Assembly (NCBI GenBank): GCA_963743015.1
Contig: CAVUOD010000014.1
Location: 434,001 to 498,000 of the forward strand
DNA from: CAVSRC01 sp963743015
GTDB lineage: Bacteria; Pseudomonadota; Alphaproteobacteria; Rhizobiales; Kaistiaceae
Direction: 5' to 3'
Length of the DNA: 64,000 bases
The notes beneath the pieces were generated by a model. The model was not told the origin of the DNA, made no database searches, and worked only from the letters and a program-made list of their open reading frames with translations. Below are positions 51,813-60,639 of this stretch, in pieces (the first letter of the stretch is position 1; each line of letters begins with the position of its first letter). The position numbers were made by a program, and so were the translations under genes.

Positions 51813-53003
51813 TCAGGACTTGGCTGTCTGGATCGGGGGTTTGCGGAAATAGCGGTGGGGCACGAAAGGCAGGGGCACGACGGTCGCGGCGACCTCCTTG
51901 CCGCGCACCATGAGACCGACCGGCGTGCCCGGCTCGGCCGCCCTGGCGGCGACGTAGCCCATGGCGATCGGCCCTTCGACGGTGGCGCCGAAGCCGCCGG
52001 AGGTGAGCACGCCAACGGCGCGGCCCTCGCTGTCGCGGATCTCGGTGCCCTCGCGGGCCGGCGTCTTGCCGGCCGGCTTGACGCCGACGCGGCGGCGGGC
52101 AGGACCCTCGGCGAGTTCGCGCAGGATGCGTGTCGCCCCGGGAAAATCGCCGCGTTCGCGGCGTCGCTTGGAGAGGGCGAAGGCGAGATCGGCCTCGACC
52201 GGCGAAGTGGTCGCATCGAGGTCGTGGCCGTTCAGCGGCAGTCCGGCTTCGAGACGCAGCAAATCGCGGGCGCCGAGCCCGACGGGCTTGACCCGGTCGT
52301 CGGACATGAGCATGTCCCAGAGCCTCTCGCCCTGTGCGGGCTGGACGAGGATCTCGAAACCGTCCTCGCCGGTATAGCCGGAGCGCGAGACGGTAAGCCT
52401 GCCGCCGTTCCAGTCGAATGCCCCGTAGGTCATGAAGCCGAGTTCGGTCGCGCCCGGCACGACGGCGCTCATCACCGCCGCCGCCTCGGGTCCTTGCAGG
52501 GCGACAAGGCCGCCGTCATCGGCGCGGGTGAGTGTGGCGCGATTTCCCGCTGCGGCCCGGATCAGGTCGAAGTCGCCGTCCTTGGTGCCGGCATTGACGA
52601 CGATGTAGAGCGTGCCGGCAGCGGCCGGATCGGAGGGCCGCGCGACCATCAGGTCGTCGATGACGCCGCCGCCATCGTTGAGGAGCAGCGTGTAGCGGAT
52701 CTGTCCGGGCCTGAGACCGGCGATGTCGCCGCAAATGAGCGGCTCGATCACCGCGGCGATGGCCTTGTGGTCGGCCTCGGCGTCGCTGCTCGGCGCGTTG
52801 AGCGCGAGGTGACACGGGCCCATGTGCGACACGTCGAAGAGACCCGCCTGGCTGCGCGTCCACTTGTGCTCGGCGATGATGCCGCTCGGGTACTGGACGG
52901 GCATGGCATAGCCGCCGAAGGGCACCATGCGGGCGCCAAGGGCGCGATGGCGCTCCGCCAGGACGGTCTCACGGAGAATTTCTGCGGGGGCCGGTTCAGC
53001 CAC
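51813..53003 (-). CDS. gcvT: Glycine cleavage system aminomethyltransferase (T protein)
   Basis: The 396-residue THF-dependent enzyme releases ammonia and forms methylene-THF. Conserved parts are HRALGARMVPFGGYAMPVQY, AGLFDVSHMG, LALQGPEAAAVM, SRSGYTGEDGFEI and LGARDLLRLEAGLPLNGHDLD. It starts at GTG, with AAGGA seven bases before. First gene of the operon, preceded by a tandem glycine riboswitch. YgfZ at the left end of the window is a paralogue. Confidence 0.96.
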   Translation of the reverse strand: MAEPAPAEILRETVLAERHRALGARMVPFGGYAMPVQYPSGIIAEHKWTRSQAGLFDVSHMGPCHLALNAPSSDAEADHKAIAAVIEPLICGDIAGLRPGQIRYTLLLNDGGGVIDDLMVARPSDPAAAGTLYIVVNAGTKDGDFDLIRAAAGNRATLTRADDGGLVALQGPEAAAVMSAVVPGATELGFMTYGAFDWNGGRLTVSRSGYTGEDGFEILVQPAQGERLWDMLMSDDRVKPVGLGARDLLRLEAGLPLNGHDLDATTSPVEADLAFALSKRRRERGDFPGATRILRELAEGPARRRVGVKPAGKTPAREGTEIRDSEGRAVGVLTSGGFGATVEGPIAMGYVAARAAEPGTPVGLMVRGKEVAATVVPLPFVPHRYFRKPPIQTAKS

Positions 53004-53057
53004 GGGACGATCCTTCGACAGCGGTGGACACGCGGTAGCGGGCTTCTTCCCGTCCGC

Positions 53058-53278
53058 GCCCCCTCTGTCTTCGGACCTGAGAGATTCCTGCCGGTGTCTC
53101 GCGCCCGCAGCTGATGCGGGCGCCTCCAGCAGTTACTCCGTCGGTGAGCAGGCGACTGCTTGCCCGCTGCTTTCCAGAGCGTCGCCGACCGTCCGGTCCT
53201 TCGGCCTGAGAGTTTCCGGGGCGGTTGCTCCTTCGGCGCCGGACCCGATCGAAGGGTCCGGTCTCTCCCGGGCGGTCA
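53058..53278 (-). promoter_or_regulatory. Tandem glycine riboswitch of the gcv operon
   Basis: Two glycine aptamers follow each other on the leftward strand, ending about 55 bases before gcvT. The first (about 53190-53278) has GGGAGAGACC, GCGCCGAAGGAGCAA and AAACTCTCAGGCCGAAGGAC. The second (about 53058-53185) has CACCGACGGAGTAA and AATCTCTCAGGTCCGAAGACAGAG, plus an extended 9-pair hairpin GCGCCCGCA/TGCGGGCGC. Glycine binding usually turns the operon on. No clear intrinsic terminator follows, so control of translation initiation is possible. Confidence 0.93.
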
Positions 53279-53368
53279 TTGAGACCGCCGCTTGCAACAA
53301 GCGACGGTTGCCGGAACGCAACTCCATCCCGGCTGGAACCATCCTAGAACCGCAGGCAGCCGAGTCAA

Positions 53369-54040
53369 TCAGGTGCCGGCCTTGCTCTTTGGTTTTCCTT
53401 CGTCGAAGCCGACATAGATGATCAGGTCACGATCGTCCGGTGTGACCTTGACCACCACCTGATCGAAGACCTCGCTGTAGTCGGCGGAAAATTCCGGCGC
53501 CACGAGCGTGGCGTTGACCGAAAACGCCTTTGAAAACAGCACACTGTTGTCGCTTTGGCGCGCCACGGCGATACGCAGCGGCATGGTGACGTTGCCGGCG
53601 CCGCCCTTCGGTCCGGCCAGGATGCGCCCGGCAACGCCCACCTTGATCGACAGGGTGGAGGCGTCGACCGCGTGGCATTCCCGCGCCGTCTTGGTGATCG
53701 ACCCCTGGGTGCGGACGAAGGCAGCCTCGCCATCGTGGCCGCGCTCGTAGACGAGCATCGATTCCGTGCCGGGCAGGACCTCTAGAGGCGGGCAATAGCC
53801 GGACTTGAGGAAGAAGTTGGGATCGTATTTGTCGCTCTGGACGGTGGTCACGCCGGCATTGGGATTGCCGCCGCCGAAGAGCCCGAAGAACCCGGAGCCG
53901 CCGGACCCGGAGCCGCCACTGCCGGAGCCGCCGCCGCTGCTGGCACAGGCGGCAAGCAGGGCCGCAGCGGCGATGCTGGCAAAGACCCCCAACAGACGAG
54001 GCACGCGCCCCCCGGAAAACCTGGAAATGTAAGGCCGCAT
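53369..54040 (-). CDS. Putative lipoprotein of unknown function
   Basis: The 223-residue protein has a signal peptide and lipobox L-A-A-C (cysteine 32 in AAALLAACASS). A glycine/serine spacer at about 34-55 (GGGSGSGGSGSGGSGFFG) follows, then a beta-rich domain (GYCPPLEVLPGTESMLVYERG, VTMPLRIAVARQSDNSV). It is thus probably anchored to a membrane facing the periplasm. I do not recognise a function. ATG at 54040 has GAGGAAG upstream; longer in-frame sequence upstream is arginine-rich and not real. It is divergent from thrC. Confidence 0.82.
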   Translation of the reverse strand: MRPYISRFSGGRVPRLLGVFASIAAAALLAACASSGGGSGSGGSGSGGSGFFGLFGGGNPNAGVTTVQSDKYDPNFFLKSGYCPPLEVLPGTESMLVYERGHDGEAAFVRTQGSITKTARECHAVDASTLSIKVGVAGRILAGPKGGAGNVTMPLRIAVARQSDNSVLFSKAFSVNATLVAPEFSADYSEVFDQVVVKVTPDDRDLIIYVGFDEGKPKSKAGT

Positions 54041-54210
54041 CGGCACTTCCTCGCAACTGAATGCGGCCTTTCTATAGCAGCGGTCCGTGGCCTTGGCGAC
54101 CGGGGTCAGCAAGCCTTTTCCTTGCCGCGCCAGTCCCCGGCCGTTACGTTCGCCCGATGGCGTATACTCTCCCTTTCCGCCTCGAACATGGCTGAAGGCC
54201 CGGCCCGGCA

Positions 54211-56898
54211 ATGAAATATGTGAGTACGCGGGGGCGCGCGCCCGCATCCGGCTTTTCCGACGTCCTGCTGGCAGGCCTTGCCGGCGACGGCGGTCTTTTC
54301 GTGCCCGAGACCTGGCCGGCGCTGACGCCCGACGCAATCGCCGCGCTGGCCGGGCGGCCATATGCCGAAGCCGCCTTCCAGGTGATCCGCCCCTTCGTCG
54401 GCGGCGAGATAGCCGACGATGCGCTGAAAGCCATGTGCGTGTCGGCCTATGCCACCTTCCGCCACCCGGCGGTGGTGCCGCTCACCCAAATCGCCCCGGG
54501 CGCGTGGCTGCTGGAGCTGTTCCACGGGCCGACGCTTGCCTTCAAGGACGTCGCCATGCAGCTGCTGGCGCGGCTGATGGACCATGTACTGGCTCAACGT
54601 GGCAAGCGCGTGACGATCATCGGCGCCACCTCCGGGGATACCGGCGCGGCGGCGATCGAGGCGTTCCGCGGGCGCGACAACGCCGACGTCTTCATACTCT
54701 TCCCCGAGGGACGGGTTTCGCCGATCCAGCAGCGGCAGATGACCACCGTCGCGGCGGACAACATCCACGCGATCGCGATCAAGGGCACCTTCGACGATTG
54801 CCAGGCACTGGTGAAGGGGCTGTTCGGCAACGCCACACTGCGCGAACGGCTGGGGCTCGCCGGCATCAACTCGATCAACTGGGCCCGCATCCTCGGACAG
54901 ATCGTCTATTACTTCACGGCCGCAGTGGCGCTCGGCAGTCCGGCCCGGCCGGTGTCGTTCACCGTGCCCACCGGCAATTTCGGCGACATCTTCGCCGGCT
55001 ACGCCGCCAAGCGGATGGGACTGCCGGTCGCGCAGCTGGTGATCGCCACCAACATCAACGACATCCTGGCCCGCACGCTGGCGAGCGGCCGCTACGAGGT
55101 GCACGAGGTTCACGCGACCACGTCGCCCTCCATGGATATTCAGGTTTCATCCAATTTCGAACGGCTGCTCTTCGAAGCCTATGGGCGGGACCCGGCTGCG
55201 GTCGAAAGCCTGATGCAGCGGCTCGCCCAGAGCCGGACCTTCGACATTGCCGCTGAACCGCTCGAACGCATACGCGACGATTTCGCCGCCGGCCGGGCCG
55301 ACGAGGCCGAAGGCGCCGCGATCCTGCGCGAGATCAATGCATCGACCGGCGCGCTGCCCGACCCTCATACGGCGATCGCGCTTGCCGTCAGCCGCCGCTT
55401 CGTCGACCCGGCCGTGCCGATGGTGACGCTGGCGACCGCCCATCCGGCGAAGTTTCCCGACGCGGTCGCCGCGGCGACCGGCGTCGTGCCGGCGCTGCCG
55501 GAGCCTCTCGGCGGCATACTCGGCAAGGACGAGCGCTATGCGACGCTGGCCAACGATGCCCGGTCCGTCGAGGACTACATTGCGGCCCACAGCCGCGCCA
55601 TGTCTGAAGAGAGTTCTGACATCATGACCGTTCGCCAGTCGCGTCTCGAGTCCGGCCTTACGGTCATCACGCACCCGATGAACGAGCTCGAGAGCGCCGC
55701 CCTCGGCGTCTGGGTGCGCGCCGGCTCGCGTTCGGAGCAGGAGCACGAACACGGCCTGTCGCATCTGCTCGAACATATGGCGTTCAAGGGCACGCACAGG
55801 CGTTCGGCGCTCCAGATCGCCGAGGAGATCGAGGCAGTCGGCGGCGAGGTGAACGCGGCGACCAGCGTCGAAACCACCTCCTATTATGCGCGCATCCTCA
55901 AGAACGACGTGCCGCTCGCCCTCGATATCCTGGCCGATATCCTGCAGAACTCGGCCTTCGATGCGAAGGAGCTGGCGCGCGAACAGCACGTCATCGTGCA
56001 GGAGATCGGCGCCGCCCTCGACACGCCCGACGACCGTGTCTTCGACCTGTTTACCGAGGCCGCCTACCCCACCCAGCCGATCGGGCGGACCATCCTCGGC
56101 ACGCCCGAAACGGTGCGCGCCACTGCCTCGCCGATGCTGGATGCCTATCTCGCGCGCCACTATCGCGGACCGACCATGGTGCTTGCCGCAGCCGGTGCGC
56201 TGGATCACGACCGCTTCGTCGAACTGGCTGCCAAGCAGTTCGGGAATCTCGGCAGGGAGCCCGGTCCGCCGCCGGCGGCGGCGGTCTACAAGGGCGGCGA
56301 CCAGCGTGAATCCCGCGACCAGATGGAGACGCAGATCATCGTCGGCTTCGAGGGGCGTCCCTATACCTCGGACGGCTTCTATGCGGCGCAGGTGCTCTCC
56401 GCCGTCCTCGGCGGTGGAATGTCATCGCGCCTCTTCCAGGAGGTGCGCGAGAAGCGCGGGCTCTGCTATTCTATCTACGCCTTCCACTGGAGTTTCTCCG
56501 ACACCGGCATGATGGGCGTGCACGCGGCCGCCGGCCCGGGTGACGTCGGCGAGCTGATGCCGGTGATCCTCGGCGAACTGGAGCGGGCGGCTCACGACAT
56601 CGACGAAACCGAACTCCAGCGTGCCAAGGCGCAACTGCGCGCCGGACTGCTGATGACGCTGGAAAATCCGGCGGCGCGGGCCGGCCAGCTGGCCCGGCAG
56701 ATCCTCCTGTTCGGCCGGCACATCCCGGTCGTCGAACTGGCCGAGCGCATCGACGCCATCACGGTCGAGGAAATCCGCAAGCTGGCGGAGGAGATCATCA
56801 CCGGCAGCCGGCCGACCCTGGCCGCCGTCGGTCCGCTTGACGGGCTGATGAGCGCCGAAAGGGTTGCAGAGCATTTCGGCGCACGCTTGAATGCGTGA
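54211..56898 (+). CDS. thrC: Threonine synthase read in frame into an M16 peptidase
   Basis: One open frame of 895 codons holds two complete proteins. Residues 1-471 are threonine synthase, with the PLP lysine in HGPTLAFKDVAMQLL, IIGATSGDTGAAAIEAFRG and FTVPTGNFGDIFAGY. Residues 472-895 are an M16B processing-type zinc protease with H-x-x-E-H (GLSHLLEHMAFKGT), REQHVIVQEIGA and VREKRGLCYSIYAFH. The junction runs AHSRAMSEESSDIMTVRQSR. The ATG at 55624 is where a separate peptidase would start, and a stop in the next frame (TGA at 55625) would overlap it. So either this is a true fusion or a late one-base indel hides two coupled genes. Threonine synthase makes threonine from phosphohomoserine, the product of ThrB in this window. 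Confidence 0.9.
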   Translation: MKYVSTRGRAPASGFSDVLLAGLAGDGGLFVPETWPALTPDAIAALAGRPYAEAAFQVIRPFVGGEIADDALKAMCVSAYATFRHPAVVPLTQIAPGAWLLELFHGPTLAFKDVAMQLLARLMDHVLAQRGKRVTIIGATSGDTGAAAIEAFRGRDNADVFILFPEGRVSPIQQRQMTTVAADNIHAIAIKGTFDDCQALVKGLFGNATLRERLGLAGINSINWARILGQIVYYFTAAVALGSPARPVSFTVPTGNFGDIFAGYAAKRMGLPVAQLVIATNINDILARTLASGRYEVHEVHATTSPSMDIQVSSNFERLLFEAYGRDPAAVESLMQRLAQSRTFDIAAEPLERIRDDFAAGRADEAEGAAILREINASTGALPDPHTAIALAVSRRFVDPAVPMVTLATAHPAKFPDAVAAATGVVPALPEPLGGILGKDERYATLANDARSVEDYIAAHSRAMSEESSDIMTVRQSRLESGLTVITHPMNELESAALGVWVRAGSRSEQEHEHGLSHLLEHMAFKGTHRRSALQIAEEIEAVGGEVNAATSVETTSYYARILKNDVPLALDILADILQNSAFDAKELAREQHVIVQEIGAALDTPDDRVFDLFTEAAYPTQPIGRTILGTPETVRATASPMLDAYLARHYRGPTMVLAAAGALDHDRFVELAAKQFGNLGREPGPPPAAAVYKGGDQRESRDQMETQIIVGFEGRPYTSDGFYAAQVLSAVLGGGMSSRLFQEVREKRGLCYSIYAFHWSFSDTGMMGVHAAAGPGDVGELMPVILGELERAAHDIDETELQRAKAQLRAGLLMTLENPAARAGQLARQILLFGRHIPVVELAERIDAITVEEIRKLAEEIITGSRPTLAAVGPLDGLMSAERVAEHFGARLNA

Positions 56899-56909
56899 GG
56901 CGGCGGCAG

Positions 56910-57497
56910 ATGGCATTCCTTCGCTCGATATCGACCAACAACGTACCGCCGGTCCTGCGCGGGGACCGGGTCATGTTGCGCACCCCGGTGCTCGGCGACT
57001 ATGCGCAATGGGCGAAGCTGCGCGAGGAGAGCCGCGCCTTCCTTGCCCCGTGGGAACCGATCTGGCCGGCCGATGACCTGACCAAGCTGGCCTTCCGCCG
57101 GCGCCTGCGGCGCTATCAGCGCGAAATCCGCAACGCCACCGGCTACCCGTTTTTCGTTTTCTCGCCCGACGGCGACACCCTGCTCGGCGGTCTCACCCTC
57201 TCCCAGATCCAGCGCGGCGTCACCCAGTCGGTGGTGCTCGGCTACTGGATGGGCGAGCCCCATGCCGGCAAGGGGCTGATGACCAGCGCCGTCAAGGCGG
57301 TCAGTCAGTTCGTCTTCGACACGCTGCACCTCAACCGCATCGAGGCCGCCTGTCTGCCCCATAATGCCGCCTCGATTCGCCTCCTCGAAAAGGTCGGATT
57401 CGCTCGCGAGGGTTACGCGCGCAAGTATTTGTGTATCGATGGCCGCTGGCAGGATCATTTGCTCTTTGGCCTGGTCCGCGACGATCGCCGGCCTTAG
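56910..57497 (+). CDS. rimJ: GNAT acetyltransferase, RimJ-like
   Basis: The 195-residue GNAT-fold protein has LRGDRVMLRTPVLGDYAQWA, the acetyl-CoA binding segment GYWMGEPHAGKGLMTSAVKAV, and the RimJ/RimI C-terminal LNRIEAACLPHNAASIRLLEKVGFAREGYARKYLCIDGRWQDH. This pattern is that of ribosomal-protein-S5-alanine N-acetyltransferases. ATG at 56910 is preferred over a GTG at 56895 that overlaps the peptidase stop. It is probably cotranscribed with thrC and the peptidase. Confidence 0.9.
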   Translation: MAFLRSISTNNVPPVLRGDRVMLRTPVLGDYAQWAKLREESRAFLAPWEPIWPADDLTKLAFRRRLRRYQREIRNATGYPFFVFSPDGDTLLGGLTLSQIQRGVTQSVVLGYWMGEPHAGKGLMTSAVKAVSQFVFDTLHLNRIEAACLPHNAASIRLLEKVGFAREGYARKYLCIDGRWQDHLLFGLVRDDRRP

Positions 57498-57603
57498 GCG
57501 GGGATCGGGGGCGGGACCAGCGGCCCGGCGGGCAGGTTGTGCTTGCCGGCGCGGCGGGATCAACCTAGTAGTCAACCACTTATTTCGGGCCCTGGAGGAT
57601 CGG

Positions 57604-60507
57604 TTGCAGTTCGCGCGTCGTTTCGCGGTCCTCGTTCTGTCTCTGCTGAGCCTTTTTGCCGTGTCGGTCCCGGCCGACGCGCTGGAGGCGGTGTCGGTGC
57701 CGCTCGACGGCCGCACGCTCGACCTGACGCGCGCCATCCAGCTCTACCGCCAGCAGGACGACCGCATCCAGGTCTCCACGGCGCCCGGCGCCGACGGCAT
57801 CGTCCGGCGCATCGAGGTCAAGGCGCGCGAGGCCAATGGCGGCACGTCGTTCTGGGCGGTGTTTGCGCTGGCCAACAACGGCGACGAGCAGATCGACCGC
57901 CTGCTGGTGGCGCCGCATTTCCGCCTGGCCGGTTCCGGCCTGTTCTGGCCCGACCTCGGCGCCTCGCGCATCGCCTCGATCACGCCCAGCCAGGGCTTCG
58001 CCCCCGACCGCCAGCCGAGCCAGGAGGCGGACGTCTTCCGCATCACGCTCGATCCCGGGTCGGTGGTCACCTTCGTGGCCGAGCTGAGGACGCTCGACCT
58101 GCCGCAGCTCTATCTGTGGGACAGCGACGCCTACAAGGACTTGGTCAACAGCTACACGCTCTACCGCGGCATCGTGCTCGGCATCTCCGGCCTGCTGGCG
58201 CTGTTCATGACCATCGTCTTCGTGGTCAAGGGCACGGCCATGTTCCCGGCCACGGCGGCGCTGGCCTGGTCGGTGCTCGTCTATCTGTGCATCGACTTCG
58301 GCTTCTGGAACCGGGTGATCAACATCTCGCCGGGGAGCGACCAGGTGTGGCGCGCCGGCTCGGAGGTCTTCCTTGCCGCTTCGCTGGTCATCTTCTCCTA
58401 CACCTATCTCAATCTCAGTCGATGGCACGTGCGCTACAGCCACCTGACCATCGGCTGGCTGATCGGCCTTGGCGTCCTGCTCGGCGTGTCGGTGATCGAA
58501 CCATCGGTGGCGGCCGGCATTGCACGCTTCTCGATCGGCTTCACCGCCATCGCCGGCTTCGGCATCATCGTCTATCTCGCCACCCACAGCTACGACCGCG
58601 CCATCATGCTGATCCCGACATGGGTGCTGCTGCTGGTGTGGACCTTCGCGGCGTGGCTCACCGTCACCGGCAACCTGGTCAACGACGTGGTCCAGCCGGC
58701 GCTGGCCGGCGGGCTGGTGCTGATCGTGCTGCTCATCGGCTTCACCGTGATGCAGCACGCCTTTGCCGGCGGTGTGGTCATGCAGGGGCCGCTCGGCGAT
58801 ACCGAGCGCAAGGCGCTGGCGCTGACCGGAGCCGGCGACATCGTGTGGGACTGGGACGTCACCCGCGACCGCATCTATACCGGGCCGGAAGCGGAAGACC
58901 TGCTCGGCCTGCCGCGCGGTACGCTGGAAGGGCCGGCGCGCGACTGGCTGGAGATCCTGCATTCCGGCGATCGCGATCGCTTCCGCACGACGCTTGACAC
59001 GGCGGTGGAACTCAGGCGCGGGCGCATCCATCAGGATTTCCGCCTGCGCTGCGAGGACGGCCACTACCGCCACTTCCACCTGAGGGCGCGGCCGGTTCTG
59101 GGCGGCGACGGCGAGGTTCTGCGCTGCGTCGGCACGCTGCTCGACGTGACCGAGGAGCGCAACTCCGAGGAGCGCCTGCTGCACGACGCCGTCCACGACA
59201 ACCTGACCGGCCTGCCCAACCGGGAGCTGTTCATCGACCGCTTGCGGGCGGCGATCACCCGCACCACGACCGAAGGCGCGGCGCGGCCGTCGGTCTTCGT
59301 GCTCGACATCGACCGCTTCAAGCAGATCAATGACGGCTTCGGTGTGGCGGTCGGCGACTCGATCCTGCTGACCATCGCGCGGCGCCTCGCCCGCCTGCTC
59401 AAGCCCCAGGACACGCTGGCGCGACTGGCCGGCGACCAGTTCGCCTTCCTGCTCATCTCGGAGAGCCAGCCGGAGCGCATCGCCGGCTTCGCCGAATCGG
59501 TGCGGCGCACGCTGCGCGCGCCGATCACGCTCGGCGAGAAGGAGATCTTCCTCACCGGCTCGATCGGCATTGCCATGTATGACGGCAAGCAGCAGATCGA
59601 GGCCGAGGACCTGATCAAGGATGCCGAGATGGGCACCTTCCACGCCAAGCGGCTGGGCGGCGACCGCATTGAAGCCTTCCGGCCGGCGTTGCGCCAGCAC
59701 GGCAGCGACCTGGCGACACTGGAATCGGACCTGCGCCGGGCGCTCGGCCGCGAAGAGATCAAGGTGCTCTACCAGCCGATCGTGCGGCTCGAGGACAAGA
59801 CCATCGCCGGCTTCGAGGCACTGGTGCGCTGGGACCACCCGAAGCTCGGCCGCATCCCGCCGAGCGACTTCGTGCCGCTGGCCGAGCGCACCGGCCTCAT
59901 CATTCCGCTCGGCCTGTTCGTTCTCGACCGCGCCGGGCGCCAGCTTGCCGAATGGCAGGAGGAACTCGGCCGCCACGCCTCCCTCTTCGTCAGCGTCAAC
60001 GTGTCGAGCCGGCAGCTCTTGCGCCACGACCTGATCAACGACGTGAAGTCGGTGCTGGTGCGCTCGAACCTGCAGCACGGCTCGCTCAAGCTGGAAGTGA
60101 CCGAGAGCCTGGTGATGGAGAATCCGGAATATGCGGCGCAGGTGCTCACGCGGGTGCGCGAACTCGGCGCCGGCCTGTCGCTCGACGATTTCGGCACCGG
60201 CTATTCCTCGCTGTCCTATCTGCAGCGCTTCCCCTTCGACACCATCAAGATCGACCAGACCTTCGTGCGCGGCAGCGGCGTCGGCGACCGGCGCGTGATC
60301 CTGCGCTCGATCATCTCGCTCGCCCACGATCTCAACATGGAAGTGGTCGCGGAAGGGGCGGAGTCGGAGGGCGATGCAATCGAGCTGACCGAGCTCGGGG
60401 CGGAATATGTGCAGGGCTTCCTCTACGGTCAGCCGATGTCGGCGGCTGAGGCGAGCAAGCTGATCTTCCGCACGGCGGAAGAGGACGAAGAGGAAGAACT
60501 GGCCTGA
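57604..60507 (+). CDS. Membrane-bound PAS-GGDEF-EAL protein, likely cyclic-di-GMP phosphodiesterase
   Basis: The 967-residue protein has a signal peptide, a periplasmic sensing domain (about 25-185), about seven membrane segments (about 185-395), a PAS domain (about 400-515), GGDEF (about 528-690) and EAL (about 705-950). The cyclase site is degenerate: A609-G-D-Q-F613 in LARLAGDQFAFLL. The EAL site is intact: E738-A-L-V-R-W, NVSSRQL, EVTES, D861-D862-F-G-T-G, IKID, EGAE and the late Q in YGQPM. So it should degrade c-di-GMP, with GGDEF acting as a regulatory GTP-binding domain (inference). The layout resembles 7TMR-DISM sensors. TTG start with GGAGG six bases upstream. Confidence 0.92.
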   Translation: MQFARRFAVLVLSLLSLFAVSVPADALEAVSVPLDGRTLDLTRAIQLYRQQDDRIQVSTAPGADGIVRRIEVKAREANGGTSFWAVFALANNGDEQIDRLLVAPHFRLAGSGLFWPDLGASRIASITPSQGFAPDRQPSQEADVFRITLDPGSVVTFVAELRTLDLPQLYLWDSDAYKDLVNSYTLYRGIVLGISGLLALFMTIVFVVKGTAMFPATAALAWSVLVYLCIDFGFWNRVINISPGSDQVWRAGSEVFLAASLVIFSYTYLNLSRWHVRYSHLTIGWLIGLGVLLGVSVIEPSVAAGIARFSIGFTAIAGFGIIVYLATHSYDRAIMLIPTWVLLLVWTFAAWLTVTGNLVNDVVQPALAGGLVLIVLLIGFTVMQHAFAGGVVMQGPLGDTERKALALTGAGDIVWDWDVTRDRIYTGPEAEDLLGLPRGTLEGPARDWLEILHSGDRDRFRTTLDTAVELRRGRIHQDFRLRCEDGHYRHFHLRARPVLGGDGEVLRCVGTLLDVTEERNSEERLLHDAVHDNLTGLPNRELFIDRLRAAITRTTTEGAARPSVFVLDIDRFKQINDGFGVAVGDSILLTIARRLARLLKPQDTLARLAGDQFAFLLISESQPERIAGFAESVRRTLRAPITLGEKEIFLTGSIGIAMYDGKQQIEAEDLIKDAEMGTFHAKRLGGDRIEAFRPALRQHGSDLATLESDLRRALGREEIKVLYQPIVRLEDKTIAGFEALVRWDHPKLGRIPPSDFVPLAERTGLIIPLGLFVLDRAGRQLAEWQEELGRHASLFVSVNVSSRQLLRHDLINDVKSVLVRSNLQHGSLKLEVTESLVMENPEYAAQVLTRVRELGAGLSLDDFGTGYSSLSYLQRFPFDTIKIDQTFVRGSGVGDRRVILRSIISLAHDLNMEVVAEGAESEGDAIELTELGAEYVQGFLYGQPMSAAEASKLIFRTAEEDEEEELA

Positions 60508-60521
60508 GATACGCCTGTTAT

Positions 60522-60566
60522 TTCAACAGCTTCAACAGTTTGACCGATTTCGGCTTGCTGTTGAAG
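60522..60566. repeat. Inverted repeat CTTCAACAG-N19-CTGTTGAAG with adjacent direct repeat
   Basis: A perfect 9-base inverted repeat lies at 60530-60538 and 60558-60566. The left arm is also doubled (TTCAACAGC-TTCAACAG, 60522-60538). It sits in the AT-richer gap between the EAL gene and ispH. It has no T run, so it is a weak terminator at best; an operator for ispH is possible. Confidence 0.4.
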
Positions 60567-60639
60567 TCATTGATCCGACTGAATTTTCAATGGCGCGGCT
60601 CCTTGACAGGCGTCGGTCCCCTCCCCCAAGTCCAGCACC

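Noticed and set aside
57364..60507. A longer EAL protein starting inside rimJ
   Set aside because: The upstream part is a frame-shadow of rimJ. A GGAGG site and signal peptide mark the TTG at 57604.
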